A stretch of DNA of 64,000 bases. Source: CAVQSS01 sp963746605. Lineage in GTDB: Bacteria; Desulfobacterota; RBG-13-43-22. This document shows positions 34,541-43,670 of this stretch, piece by piece. Each line of letters starts with the position of its first letter. The stretch's first letter is position 1. The notes beneath the pieces are model-generated. The model did not search any database. It had not been told where the DNA came from and saw only the letters and a program-made list of their open reading frames with translations. Where the stretch lies: positions 267,706-331,705 of the forward strand of contig CAVVCH010000061.1 of the NCBI GenBank assembly GCA_963746605.1, written 5' to 3'. The position numbers and the translations under genes were made by a program.

Positions 34541-34702
34541 ATGAAGATCGATAAGGTCGGAGGGGCAGCCCCGTATAATGACATTTTCTGGAATGCCAGA
34601 GTGTTACCGCCTGCCACCGATGGGAACTTCATCACCCATCTCCTGGATTCAACCGAATTAAATCCGGAATTTTTTATTGACGGTTGTAGGCTAAACCAGT
34701 AA
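34541..34702 (+). CDS. Possible 53-residue hypothetical protein
   Basis: An ATG frame reads MKIDKVGGAAPYNDIFWNA and continues to a TAA at 34702. No ribosome binding site is clear and no family is recognised. It may be a fragment of a larger lost gene. Confidence 0.3.
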   Translation: MKIDKVGGAAPYNDIFWNARVLPPATDGNFITHLLDSTELNPEFFIDGCRLNQ

Positions 34703-34750
34703 TAATTATGACCGGGTATAACAGTTATTGGCCATAATCGTGACCGGGAG
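34703..34750 (+). repeat. Short direct repeat upstream of the DUF4143 ATPase
   Basis: ATAATTATGACCGGG near 34702-34716 recurs as ATAATCGTGACCGGG near 34735-34749. The pair, separated by about 18 bases, lies just before the ATPase start and might be an operator. Confidence 0.4.
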
Positions 34751-34756
34751 TGCCTT

Positions 34757-36070
34757 GTGATAGAAACGATCAAATCGATTATTCTGGATTTTCAGGAAAT
34801 TCCGCTGGAGACCGGCGTGCCCCGCCGTCTGCATATCGAGACGGTTCGCGGCAAGGCGACCGTCTGCATCGGGGTGCGTCGGAGCGGCAAATCGACCTTC
34901 CTCTTCCAGGTTATCCAGCGACTGATGGAAGGAGGGGTTCCGCGGCAGAACATTCTGTACCTGAACTTTTTCGACGATCGCCTCCACGATCTGCGGCAGG
35001 ACAACCTTGGCCTGATCGCTGAAGCCTATTACTCCGTCTACCCGGAGAAGAAGAACACGGAGACGGTCTACTGCTTCTTCGACGAAATTCAGGCGGCCCA
35101 AGGATGGGAGCCCTTTGTTGACCGATTGATGCGCACTGAGAAATGTGAGGTGTATCTAACGGGTTCGTCGTCCAGGATGCTATCGAAAGAGATCGCCACC
35201 CAGATGCGCGGGCGGGCGTTGTCTTGGGAGATGTTTCCCTTTTCGTTCCGGGAATTTCTGGACTACCAAGGAATCGAGAGCGGGGGAGCCTTTTCGACCA
35301 AGAAACGGCTTCTCGTCCAGAAAGCCTTCGAGGAATACTGGGAGACCGGCGGCTTCCCCGAGGTTGCCGGCCTCTCCCGAAACCTGCGGATCAAGACACA
35401 CCAGGAATACTTTCACACGATCCTGTTTCGGGACCTGGTCGAGCGATACGATATTCCGCACCCGAAGGCCGTGGCCGACCTTTCGCACTGGCTGGTGGAC
35501 AACACGGCATCACTTTACTCCGTCAACAGTCTCACGGGATATCTCAAGTCGTTGGGCCACAAGGCTCCCAAGTCGGCGGTGTCGGAATATCTGGAGTGGT
35601 TCGAAGATGCCTACTTTTTGTTCACCGTACGAATATTCGACGCGTCGCTGGCACGCAGCAACACCAACCCAAAAAAGATTTATTGCGTCGATCACTCCTT
35701 GGTCACCTCCGTGTCATCAGGGGTTCTGGTCAACTCCGGGCATCTACTGGAAAATCTGGTGTTCACAGCACTCCGGCGTCTTCACCCCGAGCTCTACTAT
35801 TGCAAGACTAGAACCGCCCGGGAGGTAGACTTTGTCGTTCCCTTGCAAGGGCGACCGCGGATGCTGGTCCAAGTGTGTGAGTCTCTGGCCGACCCTCAGA
35901 CGCGAAACCGGGAAACGACGTCGTTGAGCGAGGCTATGGCTGAATTGGGCTTGAAAACCGGAACCATTGTGACCCGGAACGAGGACGAGCGGATCGACGT
36001 AGAAACCGGAATCATCGAGGTGAAACCGGTATGGCGGTTTCTCCTCGACCTGCCGGATTCGGTGGAATAG
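34757..36070 (+). CDS. AAA ATPase with DUF4143 domain
   Basis: The 437-residue protein has an AAA_14 domain with Walker A GVRRSGKST (39-47), a Walker B-like YCFFDEIQ and a sensor-like YLTGSSSRML. The C-terminal DUF4143 part has NSGHLLENLVFTALRR and TAREVDFVV, which resembles a restriction-nuclease-like fold. Such proteins are very common in genomes with many paralogues; role unclear, possibly a defence or mobile function. GTG at 34757 is the likely start. A second member is cut by the right edge of this window. Confidence 0.9.
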   Translation: MIETIKSIILDFQEIPLETGVPRRLHIETVRGKATVCIGVRRSGKSTFLFQVIQRLMEGGVPRQNILYLNFFDDRLHDLRQDNLGLIAEAYYSVYPEKKNTETVYCFFDEIQAAQGWEPFVDRLMRTEKCEVYLTGSSSRMLSKEIATQMRGRALSWEMFPFSFREFLDYQGIESGGAFSTKKRLLVQKAFEEYWETGGFPEVAGLSRNLRIKTHQEYFHTILFRDLVERYDIPHPKAVADLSHWLVDNTASLYSVNSLTGYLKSLGHKAPKSAVSEYLEWFEDAYFLFTVRIFDASLARSNTNPKKIYCVDHSLVTSVSSGVLVNSGHLLENLVFTALRRLHPELYYCKTRTAREVDFVVPLQGRPRMLVQVCESLADPQTRNRETTSLSEAMAELGLKTGTIVTRNEDERIDVETGIIEVKPVWRFLLDLPDSVE

Positions 36071-36123
36071 TCATAGTAGTGGGCGCTCACGCTCGATTCG
36101 CTTTAGAAATGAGATAAACGAAA

Positions 36124-36702
36124 ATGTCGGGAAATAAAATAAATGAAGCTATCCGATGTTATGATATTGGTCCTGTTTTTTCCCTAACACTCGTTTCTCT
36201 CCTTTTCCTCCTTTTTTTCATTCTGGTTCTCGCTCCTCTCTCTTTCGCCGAGGGCGAATCATCCGATCTCCTGGCGGCGAAAGGGCAGTCGTTGAAGCCC
36301 ACGGAACATTCCGACCCGGAGGGCCGGCTCCTGGTATTGATCAATCAATCCAGGGCAAAAGCGGGGTTGCGGTCCTTGAAGCCTTCGCGAGTTCTGGGTG
36401 AAGTGGCTCGATCCCACAGCCGCGAAATGAGCGCGGGAAATTTCTTCTCCCATACCAACCTGGACGGATGGGGTCCACAGGAGCGATTGGAAAGGGCGGG
36501 ATTTGCCTGGAAGGCCTTCGGGGAAAACATCGGTTGCGGTCAAGACTCCCCGGAAAAAATCCTGCTGACCTGGATGAACAGTGCCAGCCACCGGACAACC
36601 ATGCTTGATCCGGTCTATACAGAAGTCGGCATCGGCCTGGTCCGGGGAGGCGAATGCCGCATCTACTGGACGGCCTTATTCGCCCGCCCCTGGGGACGGT
36701 AA
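36124..36702 (+). CDS. Secreted CAP-domain (SCP/PR1-like) protein
   Basis: The 192-residue product has an N-terminal hydrophobic signal or anchor (about 18-42) and a CAP domain: LLVLINQSRAKAGLRSL, VARSHSREMSAGNFFSHTN with a His and acidic pair, FGENIGCG and TWMNSASHRTTMLDP. This is the YkwD-type bacterial form found outside the cytoplasm; function unknown. Its TAA stop abuts a dispersed repeat, and the first bases of the repeat follow directly. Confidence 0.87.
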   Translation: MSGNKINEAIRCYDIGPVFSLTLVSLLFLLFFILVLAPLSFAEGESSDLLAAKGQSLKPTEHSDPEGRLLVLINQSRAKAGLRSLKPSRVLGEVARSHSREMSAGNFFSHTNLDGWGPQERLERAGFAWKAFGENIGCGQDSPEKILLTWMNSASHRTTMLDPVYTEVGIGLVRGGECRIYWTALFARPWGR

Positions 36703-36866
36703 GAACCCGTCAAGAAATAAGCTGTACAATGCCGCGGTATCTCCGTTCATGCTGAGCCTGTCGAAGCATGGCCGTATCGTTCACCCTTCGACTGCTCGAC
36801 AGGCTCGCAGCTCAGGGCGAACGGTTGTAGGGTCGCTTTGTCAAGGTTATTTGTTTACAGATCCTA
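36702..36866 (+). repeat. Dispersed repeat family A, copy 1
   Basis: Starts AGAACCCGTCAAGAAATAAG and ends TTTACAGATCCTA. The middle carries a REP-like palindrome (TGAGCCTGTCGAAGCATGG and TTCGACTGCTCGACAGGCTC). A near copy of about 150 bp occurs at 63450-63599 in the same orientation, lacking a short internal stretch. Confidence 0.85.
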
Positions 36867-36874
36867 AGGGCCTT

Positions 36875-38257
36875 TTAGATCGATTTATCCCTTAGGATGA
36901 GGGGCATAAAGAAAAAGTTCAGTCCCGTTCCCCCGGTAAATACGTAGGCCGCGCCTTGGTTGGCGTTACGGCCATCGGCTCCGACCAGAACCGTGTCGTT
37001 GCTGATGGCTACCGAAAATCCGAACCTGTCGCCGGCGGCCCCGCCGAAGTCGGTCAATTCTCTCGTCTGTCCTCGAGTCCCGCTCCATCCCAAGATGGGC
37101 CTGACAAACACGAAGGCCGATCCCTGGCCGGCATTTACGCCGACGGTGGAGCTGGGAGCCCCCACCAGGGCCATGTCGCTGCGGATGGCTACCGAGGACC
37201 CGAAACCGATCCCGGCGGCGCCGCCGGAGGCGGTCAGGGTGGCGGTCTGAGTTCGGGTACCGCTCCACCCGGCCACCGGCCTGGAAAAGACATAGGCCAG
37301 GCCCTGCCCGGTGTTGAGGCCGACGGCGGAAGCAGGCGCCCCGACCAAGGCGGCATCGCTGTCGATGCCGACCGAAGAGCCGAAATGATCGCCGGCGGCG
37401 CCTCCGAAAGCGGTTAATTCGGCGGTCTGAGACCGGACGCCGCTCCATCCGGCTACCGGCTTGACAAAGACAAAGGCCAGGCCCTGGCCGGTATTGAGGC
37501 CGACGGTGGAAGCAGGCGCCCCCACCAAAGCGGTGTCGCTGCCGATGGCCACCGAAGAGCCGAAATGATCGCCGGCGGCGCCCGCGGAAGCGGTTAATTC
37601 GGCGGTCTGAGACCGGGTGCCGTTCCACCCGGCTACCGGCTTGACAAAGACAAAGGCCAGGCCCTGGCCGGCATTGAGACCGACGGTGGAATTGGGCGCC
37701 CCGACCAGGATGGCATCGCTGTCAATGGCTACCGAAGAGCCGAAGCCGTCGCCGGCAGCGCCGCCGGAGGCAACCAGTGTGGCGGCCTGGGTTCGGGTGC
37801 CGCTCCATCCGGTAATCGGCTTGACAAAGACATAGGCCTGACCTTGGCCGGCATTGAGGCCGACGGTGGAATTAGGCGCCCCCACCACGATGGTATCGCC
37901 GTTAATGGATACCGAAGAGCCGAAACCGTCGCCGGCGGCGCCGCCGGCGGCAACCAGAGTGGCAGTCTGGGTTCGGGTGCCGCTCCAGCCGGCCGAGGGC
38001 CTGACAAAGACGTAGGCCCTGCCCGGCGAGGCCGACCCGACCACTACGGTATCTCCGCTGACGGCTACTGACCGGCCGAAATGGTCATTGGGAACCCCGC
38101 CGGCGGCGGTCAGGGTGGCGGATTGAATCCAGGGGGCCGGCGCCAGAGCAGCGCGGGCGCTTGGCTCGTTCCCTTGGGCCATCCCGGCGGCCCAGGGGAA
38201 AAGAACGGACGCCGACATGAACAATAAGAAAAGGCCCAAGCCCCATGCTTTTCTCAT
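36875..38257 (-). CDS. Secreted FG-GAP-like repeat protein (seven 60-residue repeats)
   Basis: The 460-residue protein has a signal peptide (about 1-28) and then seven repeats of exactly 60 residues in the central copies, each with a core like GDGFGSSVAIDSDAILVGAP and ending AYVFVKP-type. This matches FG-GAP/integrin-alpha beta-propeller blades, and seven would close one propeller. The repeats are also very alike in DNA (180-bp period between about 37000 and 38000), suggesting recent duplication or gene conversion. Likely a surface or secreted binding protein. Confidence 0.85.
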   Translation of the reverse strand: MRKAWGLGLFLLFMSASVLFPWAAGMAQGNEPSARAALAPAPWIQSATLTAAGGVPNDHFGRSVAVSGDTVVVGSASPGRAYVFVRPSAGWSGTRTQTATLVAAGGAAGDGFGSSVSINGDTIVVGAPNSTVGLNAGQGQAYVFVKPITGWSGTRTQAATLVASGGAAGDGFGSSVAIDSDAILVGAPNSTVGLNAGQGLAFVFVKPVAGWNGTRSQTAELTASAGAAGDHFGSSVAIGSDTALVGAPASTVGLNTGQGLAFVFVKPVAGWSGVRSQTAELTAFGGAAGDHFGSSVGIDSDAALVGAPASAVGLNTGQGLAYVFSRPVAGWSGTRTQTATLTASGGAAGIGFGSSVAIRSDMALVGAPSSTVGVNAGQGSAFVFVRPILGWSGTRGQTRELTDFGGAAGDRFGFSVAISNDTVLVGADGRNANQGAAYVFTGGTGLNFFFMPLILRDKSI

Positions 38258-38401
38258 GCTGTCTCCTTAACCCAGATTGAAATGATCTGTTCACTCTCCG
38301 CCCCGGGAGAGTTCAGAACTTATTATATAGGTATAATACCTTTTTATGCAGCGAACCCCCAACCAAAAAAATTCGGGAAGAATCTTTTCCGGGTGGCCGG
38401 T

Positions 38402-39664
38402 CTATTTTTTTGGAGTGTATCGGATCAGCCCTTTCAACCGGTCCTGGATACGCAAAAAAGCGTCCACCACATCCGGGTGAAACTGGGCGCCCCGTTCCCG
38501 GGTGATGACGTCCACCGCTTCGGCGTGGGGGCGTTCGGGTTGGTAACAGCGGTCCGAGGTCAGGGCGTCGTAGGTGTCGGCTACGGCCACAATGCGGGCT
38601 GATAAGGGGATTTCTTCCCCTTTTAAGCCATGGGGATAACCGCCGCCGTCGTAGCGTTCATGGTGAAAGAGGGCGATTTCCCGGCCCATGGCAATGAAGC
38701 TGGCCTTTCCCAGCTTTTCATCCATATCCCGCAGGGCTTCCCCTCCGATCGAGGTGTGGCGTTTGATGGCCTCGTATTCCTCGGAGGTGAGCGGACCTGG
38801 TTTGAGGAGGATGGCGTCCGGGATAGCCACTTTGCCCAGGTCGTGCAGACTGCAGGAGTCGGTCAGGTTGTCCACGAAGGCCGCGTCAATCCGGCCCTGG
38901 TACTTATCGTCCCGTCCAAGTTCGAGGGCGATTTCCCGGCAGAGCGTGCGGATCCGGTCCAGATGTTCGCCGGTGTATTTGTCCCTGGAATCGGCCAGCT
39001 TGGCCAGTCCGAAAATCGTAGCCTGCTGGGTCTTCAACTGAACTTCTTGCTGTTCTTCCAACTGCTTGACCTTTCGGATCAGGGCTTGCTGTTTTTTATC
39101 CACCAGCACTTCCAGGGAACTGGAATGCTCCCGCAACATGTCCTGCACCCCTTCCAGGTCCACCCGCAACAGGTACTCTTTCCAGCGTAGACGCATATTG
39201 TTCTGGGCGCCCACGTAGGCAATGACCAGGGTCGCCACGACGAAGAGGTTATTGGCCAGGAAAACAAAATCATGTCGGGGCCAGTTCTTAGTCAGCGTCA
39301 GGATCAAGTAGATCGTGTAGAGCACCAGGGTGTGCAGGAAGGTGCGTCTGGTGGGAACCGGGAGAAGGATGCAAAAACCGATAAAAACCAGATTCAATCC
39401 GGCATAGTACGGTGTGGATAAGCTGTCCAGTTCCAGGATCATCTTGATGATGATCCCTCCAACCAGGTAGAAGGCCGCCAATCCCAGGTAAAAACTTTGG
39501 TCTCCCCATTCCCGGGAGCGGTTGACGGCCCACAAGATCAGGCAGCCGCCGGAGGCAATCAGGCGGTAGACCAGGAACGCCCTCCACTGGGTCGGGTAGA
39601 GGAGGTAGTCCAGCAGGGCGAAAAGGGGCACCAGAAAGACGCCCAGCAACAGGATGACATCCAC
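38402..39664 (-). CDS. Membrane HD-GYP phosphodiesterase
   Basis: The 420-residue open frame has about six N-terminal membrane helices, a coiled coil (about 170-215) and an HD-GYP domain with HDLGKVAIPD, then HHERYDGGGYPHGLKG and DTYDALTSDRCY. It should degrade cyclic di-GMP. The frame opens at GTG 39664, but family-like sequence extends upstream (RVDVIL preceded by LPLLRH) through an in-frame TGA at 39686-39688 to a TTG near 39763, just after the methyltransferase stop. The true gene is therefore probably longer, with a nonsense change or base error at the TGA. Confidence 0.85.
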   Translation of the reverse strand: MDVILLLGVFLVPLFALLDYLLYPTQWRAFLVYRLIASGGCLILWAVNRSREWGDQSFYLGLAAFYLVGGIIIKMILELDSLSTPYYAGLNLVFIGFCILLPVPTRRTFLHTLVLYTIYLILTLTKNWPRHDFVFLANNLFVVATLVIAYVGAQNNMRLRWKEYLLRVDLEGVQDMLREHSSSLEVLVDKKQQALIRKVKQLEEQQEVQLKTQQATIFGLAKLADSRDKYTGEHLDRIRTLCREIALELGRDDKYQGRIDAAFVDNLTDSCSLHDLGKVAIPDAILLKPGPLTSEEYEAIKRHTSIGGEALRDMDEKLGKASFIAMGREIALFHHERYDGGGYPHGLKGEEIPLSARIVAVADTYDALTSDRCYQPERPHAEAVDVITRERGAQFHPDVVDAFLRIQDRLKGLIRYTPKK

Positions 39665-39785
39665 CCGATGGCGGAGGAGGGGAAGTCAGGTCCTCATGAA
39701 ATCGTGAGACCCGATCCGGATCTGTCTCGGCAGTCTTCCAATAGCCGAAAGGTGATCTGGCAAAAGCGATGGATTTCTCCTCAGA

Positions 39786-41294
39786 CTATGCGGCTATAGC
39801 CGTTTTACGGGCGATCAGAAAGTGGTTGACCCCTTCCGGTTCGGAAAATACATCCACTTCTGCTCCGAAAGGGGTTTCGGCCATGAGAATTCGAAGCCTC
39901 TCCGGATCGCGGTGAATCAACTTCCATTGTAGCAGATGATCCATGAAGGCCCGGTTGGGGTTCCCGGGCCCAAAATTTCCAGCCACAAAAAGTCCTCCCG
40001 GCTTGAGGTATTCATAGGCCCGGCGGGCCAGGGCCTGGAAGAGGGGATCTTCCAGGTAATCGGTCAGACCGGAGGAGTAAATAACGTTCAGGGATCCAAA
40101 GGGATGCTTATCCCGGCCGATGACCCAGCGAAGCACGTCGGTCTGCATAAAACGGATGACAGCCTGGTGGGAAAATACATTGACCTGATGATGGGTGAAT
40201 TCCAGGGCCTCGGGGTCCGCATCCAGGCAGATGGCCTCGACAGGGGCCGCGTCCGTTTTTTCTCTAAGAAAGTCAAATAATTCCCGGCAGGAGCCGCAGG
40301 CCAGATTGAGGATGCGCATGGTCTCTTGTCGAGAGGCCATGAGAAGGGCCTCCTGTTCCAGCAGTTTTTTGAGCAGGCTCCGCCGGCCGCGCACCGCTCG
40401 GGCGGCCGAAGTGTTCAGGCACCATTGGTCCACCAGTCCCCCGAGTCGTCCGTCCCCTTGCGGCCGGTTGGCGTAGATCATCTCCATCATCCGGAAATCG
40501 CCGGCATATCCTTTCGGTTTATAGTAGGCCCGTTCCGCAAAACGGCTGCGCATGAAGTAGGGGAAGATCTCTTTAAAGATATACCCCCAAAAAGGCCCTT
40601 CGTGTTCGTGGCCCACGATCAAAAGGCGGAGCTCCTCTAACTCGGCGTTGAAGTGGTCCAGGATGATCTGACATCGTTCCTGGAAAGGCTCCTGAGGGGA
40701 TTCCTCCGGGACCTGCTGCAACCGAATGGACAGATCAAAAAAGTCGGCTTTGAAGGTTTCCACCAACTGGTTAACCTTCGGCCAGAAAGGGCTTTGAAGG
40801 GATTGAGCTGTCAAGGCCTCGGATTCCTGAAAAGACCGTCGTCCGCTGGAAAGGGCTGCGGTGTAGGCCACCAAGGGTTCCCGTTCATCGAGGACCCGTC
40901 GGAATTTAGCGCAGATGGACCGGGCCAACAGGGTGAGAAAGGCACCATACAGGACCGGCTCCCGGTCTTTCATCCCTTCCATGGACTCCTGGTCCCAGGT
41001 TCGGATGACCGAGTCTTCCGTGGCCCTCAGGGTACGGACCCGGGAATGATGATCGAAGAAACCGATTTCTCCAAAAAGTTCGCCGGTTTTGATAAAGGCT
41101 ACGATGATGGCCTTTTCCCTGGCGCCGTAGGTCACTTCCACAGTCCCGGATTCGACATAATAGAGGTCAAAAGCCTGGGTCCCCTCGGTCATGATCACCT
41201 CGTATTGGGAATAGGAAAGGGGCCGGGACCATTCGACAATCGCCTGCCAGATGAGCGGATCGTCCCCCCTTTGCGGGTGGGGAGCATCCACCAC
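39786..41294 (-). CDS. cNMP-binding domain fused to a SAM methyltransferase
   Basis: The 502-residue protein has an N-terminal cyclic-nucleotide-binding fold (about 20-130, with GELFGEIGFFDHHSRVRTLRA), a helical middle and a class I methyltransferase domain with motif I ILNLACGSCRELFD and an acidic LDADPEALEFT. It resembles enzymes annotated for 3-hydroxy fatty acid methyl ester signals. It is followed within about 25 bases by the HD-GYP gene, the type of pairing seen in diffusible-signal pathways. Start is GTG at 41294 or 41297; no clear ribosome binding site. Confidence 0.8.
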   Translation of the reverse strand: MVDAPHPQRGDDPLIWQAIVEWSRPLSYSQYEVIMTEGTQAFDLYYVESGTVEVTYGAREKAIIVAFIKTGELFGEIGFFDHHSRVRTLRATEDSVIRTWDQESMEGMKDREPVLYGAFLTLLARSICAKFRRVLDEREPLVAYTAALSSGRRSFQESEALTAQSLQSPFWPKVNQLVETFKADFFDLSIRLQQVPEESPQEPFQERCQIILDHFNAELEELRLLIVGHEHEGPFWGYIFKEIFPYFMRSRFAERAYYKPKGYAGDFRMMEMIYANRPQGDGRLGGLVDQWCLNTSAARAVRGRRSLLKKLLEQEALLMASRQETMRILNLACGSCRELFDFLREKTDAAPVEAICLDADPEALEFTHHQVNVFSHQAVIRFMQTDVLRWVIGRDKHPFGSLNVIYSSGLTDYLEDPLFQALARRAYEYLKPGGLFVAGNFGPGNPNRAFMDHLLQWKLIHRDPERLRILMAETPFGAEVDVFSEPEGVNHFLIARKTAIAA

Positions 41295-41463
41295 TACAGT
41301 CTGCCGCGTTATCGTTCATAAACCTCCCATAATTGTTCCCCCTTTAGACCGTGAACGGCTGGGGTGGGAACATTCCGTCTTCACTTTTATTGGGTGGCAG
41401 GAGGGTAAAGAAGCTGATCATTCAAACGTATCCTTAACTAGTATCGGAATAGTCGAAAATAAA
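41295..41463. other. Spacer upstream of the methyltransferase gene
   Basis: AT-rich, about 170 bases, with no supported gene or strong promoter match. Confidence 0.4.
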
Positions 41464-41817
41464 TTAAATGAAAATCCCAAATTTTTTTAGAGGATTGATG
41501 GCAGGTGAAAAATGTTTTAAGCCCGTTGGGCCGGCTGGTTCGATGTCCAGGCAGATAAATCGCTTGCAAATATCAGGACGTTGGTCATAGATCGAGCACC
41601 TTCCTTTACATAGGAATTCGCAGCCGTCTTCAATAATCAACTTATAACGGCCGGACAGGGAGAAGAATAGGCGGTTGGCGCCCAGGGTCTGCAGTTCAAC
41701 GTACTCACTCCAGGTGATGTCCACGGCGGGAAATGAACGACAACAATCGTTGCCGCACGACTCGCAGCGTTTGAGATTGCCTACAGGGTGATCCAGCAAG
41801 ACAGCCCGCCGTTTCAC
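41464..41817 (-). CDS. YkgJ-like Cys-cluster protein
   Basis: The 117-residue protein has the Cys pattern of the YkgJ (CxxCxxxCC) family: CESCGNDCCRSF near the start and CKGRCSIYDQRPDICKRFIC later. These likely bind zinc or an Fe-S cluster. Function unknown. It starts about 280 bases from the divergent helicase gene. Confidence 0.75.
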   Translation of the reverse strand: MKRRAVLLDHPVGNLKRCESCGNDCCRSFPAVDITWSEYVELQTLGANRLFFSLSGRYKLIIEDGCEFLCKGRCSIYDQRPDICKRFICLDIEPAGPTGLKHFSPAINPLKKFGIFI

Positions 41818-42094
41818 CCGGTGGCGCTTGAAAGGGATCTTAAAGATAGGACTTTTCTCGTAAGGGTTGGCGCTAATTATAGGAAAGGAATTTCAGCCCT
41901 GTCAAGGGGAAAAGGGCGGTCGGTAGCCAAATTTATACCGCTTCAAGCGTGGGGGCTCCTATTGTCCTTCCTCCTTGACCGTCTAAGGGAATTGGCGTAC
42001 AGTTCGACTTCTGGAAAACCTTTTCGCCGAGACCCGGCGGCCGGATCCGTTCGCGAGTGGGACCCGCCCATAAAGGCAAAGCATCCATAAAACT

Positions 42095-43670
42095 ATGGCC
42101 AAGACCAAATCTGTCGAAATCAACGAACAATTTCAACGGGCCCTGGACCTGATGGAGAAGACCAATCAGCATGTCTTCATCACCGGCAAGGCGGGAACGG
42201 GTAAATCCACTTTGCTCGAATATTTCCGGAGAACCACGAAGAAGAAAGTGGCCGTGCTGGCGCCCACCGGGGTGGCCGCCCTCAACGTCCAGGGCCAGAC
42301 CATTCATTCGTTTTGCGGGTTTAAACCGAATATCTCCCTGGAAAACGTCAAAAAAATAGCCCGAAAGGACAGCCCCCGGGCCAGCCTCTTCCGAAATCTG
42401 GATACCCTGGTGATCGACGAAATCTCCATGGTCCGGGCCGATCTCCTGGATTGCGTCGAAAAATTTCTGCGCCTCAACGGGCCCCGGTCCTCCCAGCCTT
42501 TCGGGGGCCTGCAAATGATCCTGATCGGCGATCTCTATCAGCTTCCCCCGGTCCTCACGGCAATGGAAAAAACCGTCTTCAGCCTCCACTATGAGACGCC
42601 TTATTTTTTTTCCGCCCGTGCTTTGAATGACCCGGAGTTCAATCTGGAGCTCGTGGAACTGGAGAAAATTTACCGGCAGACCGATACCGATTTCATCGGC
42701 CTGCTAAATGCCATTCGCAACCGCTCGGCAAACGAGGACGACCTGACCCGTCTGAACCGCAACTGCCAACCGGCCTTTGTCCCTCCGGAGAACGAATTTT
42801 ATATTTACCTGACCAGCACCAACGATCAGGCCTTGACGCGGAACCGAGAAAAGCTGGGCCGTCTGCCCGGCAAGGCCTATACCTATGAGGCCGCGGCCAA
42901 GGGGGAGTTTGAACGCTCCGCCTATCCGACCGACGAGCATTTGGAAGTGAAGCGGGGCGCCCAGGTCATGCTCCTGAACAACGACTCCCTGGGCCGCTGG
43001 GTCAACGGCTCGATCGGCCGGATTATTAAAATTCATCGTCAGGCCGAGGCGGATGATAGTATCGAAGTGGAATTGCCCAGCGGCCGGAGGGTGGAAGTGA
43101 CGCCTTTCCGCTGGCAGATATTTTCGCTTTGACTATGACGAGACGGCCAAAAAGATATTTTCGGAGCCGGTGGGGTCATTTACCCAGTACCCGCTTAAAC
43201 TGGCCTGGGCCATAACCATTCATAAGAGCCAGGGGAAGACCTTCGATAAGGTGGTTATCGACATCGGCCGCGGCACCTTTGCCCACGGCCAGATGTACGT
43301 TGCCTTGAGCCGCTGCACCGGTCTCGAGGGGTTAATCCTCAGCCAGCCCATTCGGAAACAGCATATCCTGATGGATTACCGCGTGGTGAGTTTCCTGACC
43401 CGCTTCCAATATCAAAAGGCCGACGAACGTCTGTCCCATCAGGAAAAGGTGCGCCTGGTCAGGGAGGCGATCGCGCAGAAAGAGGATCTCGAAATCGTAT
43501 ATTTGAAACCTGACGACACCAAGTCCCGGCGCCGCATCCGTCCGGAAGTCTTCGGTCCGATGGAGTACCTGGGAAAGTCCTTTGAGGGCTTGCGGGCTTT
43601 TTGTTACGAACGGAAAGGCCAGCGGACCTTCCGCCTCGACCGAATGCTGGAAATCAACCGGATCGGGTGA
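42095..43670 (+). CDS. PIF1/RecD-type DNA helicase, frameshifted
   Basis: The N-terminal P-loop FITGKAGTGKST is followed by APTGVAALNVQGQTIHSF and TLVIDEISMVRADLLD and GDLYQLPPV. The frame stops at 43132, but one base fewer in ATATTTTCGC (about 43117-43126) restores FDYDETAKKIFSEP and the C-terminal KLAWAITIHKSQGKTFDKV and YVALSRCTGLEGL, the final helicase motifs. Joined it is about 525 residues. PIF1-like helicases unwind G-quadruplexes and forks. The 3' end overlaps the convergent FHA gene by 17 bases. Confidence 0.88.

Noticed and set aside
37000..38100. Periodic repeats as a CRISPR array
   Set aside because: The 180-bp period is coding, in frame, with a 60-residue protein repeat; no short repeat/spacer pattern is present.
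39686..39688. Selenocysteine codon in the HD-GYP gene
   Set aside because: The site lies in an N-terminal region without redox Cys in this family; TGG to TGA change or error fits better.
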